Assembly (NCBI GenBank): GCA_037042915.1
Contig: CM073194.1
Span: forward strand, 4,154,001-4,218,000
Source: Auricularia sp. M13
Taxonomy: Eukaryota > Basidiomycota > Agaricomycetes > Auriculariales > Auriculariaceae
Length of the DNA: 64,000 bases
Direction of reading: 5' to 3'
In this document: in pieces, positions 46,221-56,800 of the stretch
Position numbering within the stretch: the stretch's first letter is position 1
Layout: each line of letters begins with the position of its first letter
Notes under the pieces: model-generated
The model's input: the letters and a program-made list of their open reading frames with translations, nothing else
What the model was told of the DNA's origin: nothing
Database searches by the model: none
Position numbers and translations under genes: made by a program

Positions 46221-46779
46221 GTTGGTACAATAGCTTGTACTATATACAGTACAGCACGTGTCCGACGCTGTCGCGCAAGTATTTGGCGAACTCTTTTTCC
46301 CTACGTTATTGAATATCACTTCTGCTTGCGTTTGGTACTCGCATTAAAGTTGAGAACTTGTGGCAAGCAAGCCAGAAATTCGGGCTCCGGCGATCGCGTT
46401 CTCTCTCCCTTCTTCCCTCCTATTTATCCACCCCATTTGGTTAGATAGGGCCGCATTCGCGAGTCATTCGTAGATATCCCGAATGTTTGCCTAACGGGCG
46501 GCTCATGTGGACCTTCGATAAAGCAACACATTCAAAGCGTTCAGGTGGTTCTGGCCGTTCAGGCCTCTGGAAGCCGGGCGGCACTCGCGCGTTGTGTGTC
46601 CAACTTCGCTTTGACATGACGCAGCGACGGTGGCCGGTGACCTGACGCTTGATCAGCTTCCCTGTCTGCTGTACAGCACCCGCCTTCATTCGGGCGCGCA
46701 TATAAATACGTACCCGGGACGCTCGGGAGTCGGCATCTCGCTGCTGAGCAAGTGTGCTTCGCTTAGACCCCGCACCACC
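46221..46779. promoter_or_regulatory. P450 promoter region
   Basis: 559 bp. TATAAATA at about 46701-46708 lies roughly 75 bp before the P450 ATG. No coding sequence supported. Confidence 0.55.
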
Positions 46780-48828
46780 ATGGAGAACCTGTTGAAATCG
46801 CTCACATATCTTGTCGCTACTGTCACTGTCGGGGCCGCCTTGTACCTGCTGGTTCCGTACTTGAGAGACGAGCACGGCGTGCGCGACATCCCCGGGCCAT
46901 GGGCTGCCCACTTCACGAATCTGTGGCTTGCATACTGGTCCTCGCAGGGCAAGCGCTCTGAAACAGTGCACGAGCAGCACCTTAAATACGGTGAGTAATG
47001 GTTGTTCCGATACTCATCACAATGTCTGTTGAAACTGGAATCTGACACGTGACGATTTTCTCTGCGCACAGGGAAGTTCGTACGCATTGCTCCCAACCAC
47101 ATATCCGTGAGCGACGCGGACGCCCTCGCCATCGTCTACGGCCACGGTACCGGCACCCTCAAGTCTGACTTCTACGACGCCTTTGTCTCCATCCAGCGCG
47201 GCCTCTTCAATACCCGCAGCCGCACACAGCACACCCGGAAGCGCAAGATCGTCTCGCACGTATTTTCCCAGAAGAATGTCCTGGGGTTTGAGCCTAACAT
47301 CCACGAGGCCTTGTCCCGCTTCGTCGCGCAGTGGGACAGAATGTGCGCGGCCGGTGCGAAGAGTCAGAGCGGCAGTGAACAGGGTGGATGGCGCGGTGAT
47401 GGTCAACGCGTATGGCTGGACTGTTTACCTTGTATGCCGTCACTGTCAGTAATGAACTGCAGCTAATCTTCGCCTCAGGGTCGGTGATTACATTTGAACT
47501 CTTGGTCGCCTCTACTGACTGCAAGCCAACTAAAGGTATAACTACCTGGCCTTCGACATTATTGGCGGTTCGTGCATTGATTTGTCCCCCGCATTGAACC
47601 TAATCTTCTTACCAATGTAGATCTCGCGTTCGGCTCACCGTTCGGGATGCTCGACGCCTGCGCAGACGCCGCAAACGCTGCAGTGGGCGGCGTGAACGCG
47701 CTGAAAGACGGCGGCCCGATCCAAACCGTCTCGGTGCCCGCGATTCGCATCCTGAACGAGCGCGGCGAGTTCTCTGCGACAATGGGGACGCTCGCGCCGT
47801 GGATGCGCCCGCTCGTCTTGCGCATCCCGTGGTTCGCCAAGGGCCTGAGCGCGGTCCGCTCACTGGCGGGCCTCGCCATCGCTGCAGTTGGCCGCCGCCT
47901 GGCCGAGCCGAGCGACCGCAATGACCTGCTCGCGAAGTTGCAAGATGCGAAGGACGAGGATGGGCTGCCCATGGGGCCCGAGGAGCTCACCGCTGAGGCG
48001 CTCACGCAGCTTATCGCAGGCAGCGACACGACGTCCAAGTCCGTAACACACTCATTCCTCACTCGCGCCGATAGACAGACAGTGTTGCTGACCACCATTG
48101 AAGCTCGTCGTGCGCGATCGCTTACTACGTCGCCCGCTACCCGCGCGTGCAGCTGAAGCTGCAGCAAGAGCTCGATTCTGCGCTTCCCACCGACGGCGTG
48201 ACGACGTACGACGACGTTAAGCGCCTCCCGTACCTCATGGCAGTCATCAATGAGGGCCTTCGCCTGCACTCGACATCCGCCATGGGCCTTCCGCGCATCG
48301 TCCCCGAGGGCGGGCTCACCGTCGCCGGGCGCTTCTTCCCAGAAGGCAGCATTCTAAGCGTGCCGTCCTACACCATCCATCGCGACCCGTCCGTGTGGGG
48401 TGAGGACTTCGATAAATTCAGGTCTGCACAGCTCTGTCTGTGGTTGTTCAGAAGTTGTTGCTGAGGCAGTACCCTTTCTATTGAAGGCCTGAACGGTGGC
48501 TAGAGGGCGACCAGACGTTGATCCAGAAAACCTTCAACCCGTTTTCTTGGGGTCCCAGGCACGCCACTCTTCATTGTTGAGGCTTGATCAGCTAACCCAT
48601 TTTCGCAGAGCATGCGTTGGACGCAACCTGGCTATGATGGAGCTCCTCCTGATCATCTCCACAACCTTCCGCAGATACCATCTCGTTCTCCAACATGGCG
48701 GAGAGGTAAATAGCATTTTTCTCGTACCCGTGATGATTTTTAACGCTTCTCAGTTGGAGACTCGCGAAGGATTCCTACGAAAGCCCGTGGAATGCAGGAT
48801 CGGCCTCAAGAGACGTTCGCCACTCTAG
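46780..48828 (+). CDS. Cytochrome P450, CYP53-like (benzoate 4-hydroxylase type)
   Basis: Microsomal haem monooxygenase; CYP53 enzymes para-hydroxylate benzoate. The N-terminal anchor [20 protein letters not shown] is followed by the DIPGPW hinge. The I-helix is LIAGSDTTS, the ExxR is NEGLR, the PERW region is [13 protein letters not shown], and the haem-binding loop is [17 protein letters not shown]. Exons run 46780-46990, 47072-47431, [47479], 47536-47567, 47621 onward, to a stop at 48826-48828. Keeping [12 protein letters not shown] in frame requires a single-nucleotide exon at 47479 (see findings). The intron at 48559-48608 has a GC donor. Both oddities leave all catalytic motifs intact, so I read the gene as functional, though a frameshifted allele cannot be excluded. 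Confidence 0.87.
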
Positions 48829-49138
48829 GGTGAAGCTGTGTCCAAATCTTCAAACATCATGTACATTGAAACATCCTGGTTGTAAAAGATTGATTACCCA
48901 CACGAGCTTGTATCATGGTCCCTTTTTTTCTTCTGGCATCGGCGTGCGAACTCTGGAGATTAGGGACTCGGTCTGCTTGTGATATCCGGAGGCCGGCGAG
49001 TCTGCAACTATATCCCGGGAAGTGCAGACAAGCAGGCAATAGCTGTGGTCGTCGGGAATGCTTGTCATTGCTTTTTGTGCGTGATGAGTCGGAGTTTGCA
49101 CGCGTTGCATCTCCGCAGGCCCCCGGCTTATAGGATGT

Positions 49139-49223
49139 GAGGTCTCATCCCAAGACCAGCCCATGTGGGGGGGTTTGAAATGGTCGAGCAGCTTGACTTC
49201 TGGGGGGGTTTGGATGAGACCTC
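49139..49223. repeat. 12-bp perfect inverted repeat enclosing two G-tracts
   Basis: GAGGTCTCATCC at 49139-49150 pairs with GGATGAGACCTC at 49212-49223. The spacer contains two G7 tracts. Confidence 0.75.
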
Positions 49224-49570
49224 GGAACTTGCCGGTACATTTCCATTATCACTGAGCGCTCCCACGGTGTCAAATCCGGTCCAAGCCAAGTTAATATCCA
49301 ATATTAACATGTGTATTAGCTACCAAATTAAGCTAAGAAGCCTTATTTGATGAAGTAAGAATCATTCCATGAGTCAGCATATGTACCAGATGTGGTGCAG
49401 CAGGTTTGGCACCACGATGTCTGGGTGCTATCTGGTCCCGGAACAGTCGGCACACCAGGCCGTGGTGGGGGGGGGTTGGCTGAGACATGATGTCCACACG
49501 TGGCCCCATGTGGGGGGGGGGTTTGGATGCAAGGTTCAGCCTTCAAGGAGCTCATTTGTGGGGGGGTTTC
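49165..49570 (+). repeat. Cluster of five long G-tracts
   Basis: Runs of 7-10 G occur near 49166, 49202, 49464, 49511 and 49560, four of them in the context TG(G)7-10TTTGRA or TTTCAAA. The flanking words CCCATGTG and CCATGTG recur. This is far from chance in sequence of this base composition. Confidence 0.7.
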
Positions 49571-52376
49571 AAAGGATGAGAGCCCTATCGGGATAAGCCG
49601 GGGGCCTATCTCCGCGCTTATCTCACTTCCGCGTCCAGGCCCATCGTCCCCAACATACCGCGTCCGCACTCTGTGGCTAAGGCTATTAGCTGGCACAAAT
49701 ATAAATTTTGATGTGGTGCAATATAACTCCCACAGGCCCTTGCGGGCACGACCTGCTACCTTGTCTACTCAATACCTGTTGCAGAGATTAAGCCGATTTC
49801 CAACTGAACTGCGAGATTCAGGCATCCGTAATTGCATATTCTTGACGATCGAGGCCCAGCCGAGGTCGGTCTGGCAGAATTGGACGCTGTCAGACGGTGA
49901 GATCGTCAGTTCCAGGATGTCCACAAACGTCGGAAAACAGACCGAATCCTTTCCCTAATTCTTGCACAAAATGGCACCCACCGACGATACATATAAACTA
50001 GTATGGCGGCCAGGAATTGCCTCTTTCTGCCATATCGTTTACTTCTTGCCTTTGCCAATTCGACGCTTTCAGGCGTTCCGCAACGAATAGATAGACATGC
50101 ATATATTCTCGAAGTAACAAGTGGAACAGTGTTACCGAAGGAGTGCTACACTAATATCGACGAGTTCCCGAAGCGGACGGAAGAGGAGTGCGGGCAAAGC
50201 GAGACAGGGCACGGGCTGGCAGGTGTGGAACGGGAAATACGTACGGGCACGAGGATGGCGTTCTCAGGAGTGCATGGATCCTGTTGTACAAGCATCAGAC
50301 TCCTGCTATCGACTGTATGTTGTACGTACAAAGATTTTCGCGTTGTGGAGTAATGGTGGTGCTGCCTGGCTGTGAGTGCGATTGGAGAAAACCGTGAGCA
50401 GCCTAGGGCGCACCATATCCTCCGTCTTGCGGCCAGTGCAGTAAGCCTACTCGCTGAATAGCAACGCAAATGAGTAGACTCAACAAAATGTAAAAAGAAT
50501 AACTCACCATGGGCAGTGTACAGCCAGGCCTGCGTACAGCAGCACAAGCATGCCTGCCAACGAGCGCGAGCAACGCGTGCTGTGGGCCGTCGTTGCTGAT
50601 ACGCCAGGAGGCCGTTGCGTGCACGGACTGGTCACCTGCGACGTCGTGCCCGTTGCGCGACGTCGGCCGTCGATAGGAAAGTGAAGGGGAGGAGGAAGAG
50701 AGCGAAACGCGGAGTCGCAAACGTCGCGCCCGTCAGGAAGTTGTTGGACGGCATTGAGGACTCACTGGCTCAGATGAGCAAGAGAGTTTTTTGGTTGGAG
50801 AACTTGCGAGCGCAGTCAGCCTAGTCACAGTTTCGAGTGAGGACACAGAGTAAGATGGGAGATGGGCTGGCGGTGTCGATGGAGGTGGACGAGGTCGCGC
50901 AGGTGAATTGGACGATAATACCATTGTCGTCGTCGACCTCGTCCCTTGCAATAAAGCACAATGCGGGCATAGAGCACAGGCCCCGATTTATCTTCGTTCT
51001 TAGCAGCGGCGTGCCATGGGCAAGGAGAGCGCCAACCGCGCACAAAGGCGAGCCCCGCGCCCGGTGTGCGACGCACAGAAAAGGGCAAGATAGGCGCGGT
51101 GAGTACCCGGTTGAGCGCGTCTAGCTGACTGTGCTCGCATAGCCTAAGTACGGGAAGCAGACAAAGGACGCTTTCGACTGCACAGAGTTACGGAGCTGAG
51201 GAGCAAGGGCGACGTTGAGGTCGAACATCCTTGGGCGCTGTGTCGGACCGAGGAACCGTGAATTTCCGCGGATGATGCCCTTAAACGGTCAACTTTCCGC
51301 GGAAAATTGCCATAGAAGGAAGGTGCAGCAGCAGAGGCGTTTCGTATCAAAACATTTTCTATTGCGGATTCCGGCATCGAACGCTAAGACCTACTACCAA
51401 GGTAGCAGGAATATATCATTCTCGTTCGCGCGATGCGCGGTCTGCGTTTCAGAGATACATGGAGCTCGGGGTTACCTAGGGCACGTGACTCTGAAAGCCA
51501 CGGGCACAGGGTTGGCGCATTGCGTACGAGAAGCTAGCTAGGCGGATGCCCTTTTTGCCACTCTAGTCGGTCAGAGCGAGCGCGATATGTTACATACTGT
51601 GGCGCTTGCGAGCACAGTTACGTCGTGCGGATTCCAGCGCCGTCCCAGGACAGCGAGGCACAGCAATACCCAACCGTCACCAATCCTCCTTCACTTCTCT
51701 CTCTTCTCTCACACACTCGGCCAGTTGCGTGGCGTTCAAGCTTCTTGACGAGTCATGATCAGACTCGGAGCATTGAATACAACTTCATGCGGACACTTTT
51801 ACACAGCGTCTCTGCGGCGGTTGTGAAGAGCAGGGACATTCTCTTCTTTATAACGCGCAGGAGTACAGACAGTAATCGGATGGCCGGCGAGGAGTCGCCA
51901 GACGTCGTTTCTAGCCACTGCAAAGTTGAGTGCGATGCTACCACATCGAGCCACTCGCCATCCAGAATAATTGCATGAGCATAGATAACCGCTGCCATTC
52001 CTCCATTACTTGTCGTCTGGTGTGGCGACTGGGCGGTCGCCCGGCCAGCTGCCCAGTGCCCAGCCACTTCTGTTCTAATCTACATCGCGGACCTCTCGGA
52101 TGGACAAGACATCAAAAATTTGAATTGGCAAAAAAATGGAGTATTTGCGGGGATACTCTACTGCGCAGCGTCATCCAGATACGGTGTTTCACTGAGTCGA
52201 TGGCAATTCTATGGCCAAACGATCAAAACTGCGCAGCGCAAGTCCACCGCGTTAAGTTCATCATTTCTCTGAGATTTGCCTGAGCCGAACAGGAGATTGG
52301 CGGGAAGAAACGCATTGCGATTTTGAGTCATGATGGAATGCGCGATGACTGCGAACAATTATATGGGAAGTACACT

Positions 52377-52741
52377 TCAAGTCGCGATCTTCAGGCTGCG
52401 GAGGCAGTAATCAGCCTCTTCGCTTCCAACCCCTCCGCATCCCAGGCCGCAATACTCCTGGTAGACGATTTCTCCATCGGCGATGCAGCGGAAGAGGGAC
52501 TTGAGGATGTGAGCATCGTCCGTCGGCAGGCCCTTGGAGTTGAGCACGCGGATGATATGGTCGCGATAGTTGCCTGGAAGCATATGTCAATGAGACTGTC
52601 ATGAGAAGGAGACGTATACGCACCCCTGTTGAGCAAGGATTGACCACAGTAAACGCCGCCGTTGACGCAGCTCTTGGCGACAGCGACGTTGGCCATGGAC
52701 GCGAGGACAACGGCAAGTGCGGAGAGGCCGAAGATCTGCAT
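52377..52741 (-). CDS. Small secreted cysteine-rich protein 3 (104 aa)
   Basis: Third paralogue, opposite strand. Exons are 52741-52624 and 52573-52377. The signal peptide is MQIFGLSALAVVLASMANVAVA. The mature chain is KSCVNGGVYCGQSLLNRG to GCGGVGSEEADYCL, plus a seven-residue extension RSLKIAT not present in copies 1 and 2. Six cysteines are conserved and the intron position is identical. Confidence 0.85.
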
Positions 52742-53818
52742 GACTACTAAGAGATTGAGGACGGGGAAGGCTTAGAATGAAAGAGCCGAGGTTGGGTCCG
52801 CTGGCGAGGAGAATACCTTGTTCTGACCACCTTATATACCGTAACACTCAGGATGTGCATGGACGTTCCTGAAGCTGCGGATCCTTTGGCGTTTGACAGC
52901 TGAGGGTGTAAATGTGGCAAGGATTCGCACTGCGCTGATCAGGTAGGATACACCGTGTGATACGGGCTAGATGCGGGATCCGGGAGCAAAGGCTGAGCGC
53001 GGGACCAGGACACCTGATGGTAAAGCTACGCACATAAATCAGAATGGTCACGAAGAAATGGAGTCTGGACATACCAAGAGAATGAGCGTGCCTGCCGTTC
53101 ACATAGGATCTGCTACTGGTTCATCATTAGCTCAGAAATTCCGAGCCTACCACGCAGCGAGCTTGCGTCCTCCACTGGATGTGCGGAAATTAATCACTCG
53201 TAAACCTCTCTGAGCGCGGTCTTCTTCGGCGACAGCAGCGTGCCAGTGGGAAATCGTTCGCTGTGTCTCTCGCGTCAGCGGAGGTTCAAACCGTGTTTAA
53301 TGCCGGGGTCGGCGACATCATCTCATCTTCTGGATCGACAGTGTTTCAAGGGAAAATCGGCACCCGACAGCAAAATGACAGCAGTTTGCATAAGTCTGTA
53401 AAATCGCGGGAACGCGCGGTGGATTTGCGCTGCGGAATGATGATCTGGAACGGTGATTGCGGTCTCTTCTACTATGAGACCAACGGGTTTCGTAGCCAAG
53501 AGTTGCCGCAAACACCGTGCATCACATCACCGCAGTGCAAATCCACGCGCGTCCGCTTGCAGCATTTTACAGACATATGCAAACTGCTGGAAATACACGA
53601 CGCATTCCATAGCCGGTCTGATAGTGATAATCCGTGTGATACGGGAAGAATTTGAAGTAACCGCATGGCTGCGACGCACATTGACGACGGACGAGAACTC
53701 CGTTATCAGACGCACGCAAGACAACACAGTTTCGAGCATTTCAAGATGGGAGCCACGCCGTCGCGTCTAATATCCAATCCCATATATTACTGCAATAGCG
53801 CTGCAAGCCAATATATGG
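52742..53818. other. Intergenic: 5' flank of small secreted protein 3 and a foldback repeat
   Basis: About 52742-53100 is the third, inverted copy of the conserved 5' flank. The foldback arms are at 53379-53435 and 53530-53589. No gene. Confidence 0.55.
53379..53589. repeat. Imperfect foldback (inverted repeat) element
   Basis: CAGCAGTTTGCATAAGTCTG...GGATTTGCGCTGCGG (53379-53435) is the reverse complement, with some mismatches, of CCGCAGTGCAAATCC...CAGACATATGCAAACTGCTG (53530-53589). The loop is about 94 bp. It could be a MITE remnant or hairpin; no target duplication was recognised. Confidence 0.7.
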
Positions 53819-56800
53819 CTACAACTCGTCTCGCCTGTGTCCCGACTCTGTAGGCTGAGCTGGAGTCGGTTCGTCGGGCTCAACCACCTCTGGGGCGTCT
53901 TTACTATTGGTTTCCTTGGCTGAGTTCTCGGATGCCGCTTTGCCGCCAACGCTAGCAAGGGCGTCCACATCGACGGCAGCTGCGTCAGAATGGATGAGAC
54001 CTTTCTCCGCAAGTGTGCGAGCGAAGCGAGCGATCTCGGAGTCGTACTCAGACCACTCGGGTATTTGCCGCGCACGTGCAAGCTTGGGCTCTTTCTGCAC
54101 AATATGTCAGAGTCCACCAATCCACATACTATTACAAGACATGCCGTGAGCGGGTTTTGGCAAAGGTCGATGGTCTTCGCACGGTCGAGGCGATCCATGC
54201 TGCACCAGGTTTCACACTACCAAGGCTTCAGTATCTGCCCTTCGTCTGATGGCCGCCATCTCATACCCATAACCAGTCCTTGTCAAGAGAATACTACGAG
54301 GAAGGTTCATGAGTGCATTGATAGAGGGAAGAAGAGAGTAACCTACAATTGGTACTTCGAATTGAAGGTTGTTCGGCAAATCCTGGTCCAAGTTGGCGAG
54401 CGAGTGTGGGTCAGCCGATAATCCTTGATACGAGCCCCTCAGGCGGTCCTGGGAAAAAGGTAAGACATCGTCACTAGTGGACATGGTGGCGTACCCCTGC
54501 GGCCAGCTGTGCTTAATGTCAGCACCGGATAACGGAAAATTGCACATAACGCACCTGGCGGAAGCGAACAAGATCGATAACATACAGGGCGCTGAAATGG
54601 CACTGAGCGCATAGATATGACTGAGTAGCAATGTTCATGCCTGATGTGGTACGGCTTCCCCCGGAGGAAGTCTTTCCAATATCCCGTCTTCCAGAATCTG
54701 AAGCCTTCCATAGCCTCGTTGTCATCGCCCATGGGTGTGTAGCCATAAGGCGCTCCGTGGAGATCCAGGTCCACGAGTTCCTTAAGGTCTGCGCGGACAA
54801 TTTGGTCCGCATCGACGAATATGACCTTTTTGAGATCCATTGGGAACAGGACGTCAAGGAACAAAATCTTGTAGCCCCAGATAATTCGCTGCTTCTCCTT
54901 CTGGGCGCGTAGCCAAGAAGGCCACTTGTACGTGACGAGCTCATACTGAAAGTTGTAGGCCTCCGCGAAATGCGGAATAAATTCCTGTGGAGTGGTCAGA
55001 CGCAAAGAGATATAAGAAGGATATTGCGCACGAGGAATGACGGAGATAAGAAGTTTTCGATGAACCAGAATTTGACCGTGCTGTTGGTGTGCCGCAGAAC
55101 GCTCAGGATCATGATAGAAGCGAAGCGTTCGTAGAGGTGTCCAGAGGCAACGGTAAAAATGTTGATGTCAGCCTGAGGGTTTTCAACTACGACCAGGTCG
55201 GTTCCCTGCTCCTTCTGCGAGCCGAAGGTCGCAAAGAACCTGCGTAGTCTTCTAGCTCGTGTGCAAAGTAGTGAACAAGGGGAAATGGACGTACTGGTTC
55301 ACCACTTTGCCAACAAAGCCAGGCTCCTCGGGAGCCTCCTTTGTCACATCCAATACATCTGCCTTTTCCATCCCTGGCTTCCTCGAGAATCGCGGATACA
55401 AGGTAATGCCGTCGAAGCTGGCAAGTGCAATGTTGGCGCCGACCTGCGAAACGAGTGGACTATCCCATCCCTCGCTTCCGACGCTCTCGAGGTTGTAGAT
55501 GTCACGGCCGCGACCTTCACGGATCTCCATTTGGTATATGCCCGGTTTGGCCTTGAACTGCAGGTACCCGAGGTTGGCAACGACCTGCGTGTCGGCGACA
55601 GGGACAGGCTTCTCGCCAATAGTATTGAGCTGCAACTGGAGACCGCGAGGAGGCGCATTGGTGCCTATCTCGCGCGCGTGGCCCTCCACGACGAGGTAAT
55701 CCAATCGGAAGAGCGCCTCGACGCCTCGTACCGCCTCGCGTCCCGTCAAGCTCGCGAGGTGGATATTGTCCAGGTCGTGCTGCGACTCATGCGGACGAAC
55801 CAGCCACGACTGATGGACGTCCATGCCCAGCGTGTAAATAGGGTCGGTGGGCAGGTCCTCAAACTTGACGTAAGCTGCGATCTCAGAACTGTAAAATGAT
55901 CAGTACGACGACTGCATGTAGCGACTAGTCTTACCCGTCTTCGCTGAACTGCAGACGCGGACGCAGACTATAGCGATAGAATCGCTTCAAAGGCAGCCCC
56001 TGTTAAACTATGTCAGTTACCCAAAATAGATGGCGACTACATTATACCGACCTCCTCTTCTCTTGGGCCCAAGTTGGGATTAAGATAGACCTCAATATGT
56101 GCGAGTGACGATTGCGAAAGCCACTGCAGAAATTATCAGCCAGTAGCAAACCCGGAGTGCGGCCTATCTGACCTCAAGCAGGTCAACGCGTCGCTGCGCT
56201 ACTTCACTGATAGGATCCAGGAGCAGCCCAAAGTTGAAGATTGACGTCGAGCTGTCGCCAATATGGAAGGTGCTGCGTTTCCAGAGTGAGCTTATGCGCG
56301 ACGTGTACGTCCATCTGCAAACCTGTGGTTTCCCTGTAAATGGGTTCTGTATATCCGTTGACGAGGGATAGCTTGCTGCTGGAACAGGCCGACAGACGTC
56401 GGATCTGGAATCTGGATGGCACTGATGACCGACGAAATAAGTGCCACAGAGTCTGCCCACGCGTTCCTATGCACGATCAGCACGGGCGCGTCAGACTAGA
56501 ATTTGGCACATACTTGTCACCATTGGCCAGTTCCGGTACAACGGCCTGAAGAGTATCCACGACAGGCTTGACGCGCTTGCTGAACTCATACTTGACGAGC
56601 GTGCCGAAATCTGCAGCGCTAAACTCGCCAGGTTGGATCGGGCCAACGATCTGCATGGGTTCAGCGGGGAACGGATGCACGTTACTTTCGAACATACTCG
56701 GCCATTGACCAGGATACCGTGCTGCTTCAGCTCGAAGCCCAGCTCTCGCGAAATCAAACGGCTGGCGGCGTGATATCGGACGAAGGCTTCGCGCTCAGCT

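Larger units (their letters stand above)
48829..52376. other. Gene-poor 3.5 kb with G-tract repeats
   Basis: No gene I can support. It contains the G-tract cluster (49165-49570) and several unlinked short frames. One plus-strand frame at about 50660-50823 (GRRKRAKRGVANVAPVRKLL...) is basic and coiled but has no start or partner exon. Confidence 0.5.

Noticed and set aside
50403-51124. Overlapping frames on both strands suggesting a gene at 50.4-51.1 kb
   Set aside because: No frame has a start, splice-linked continuation and protein-like composition at once. A basic coiled fragment (about 50660-50823) is noted but not called.
54519-54944. Alternative minus frames over the UGGT catalytic exons
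   Set aside because: Only the frame with [11 protein letters not shown] matches GT24; the others are Ser/Arg-rich shadows.
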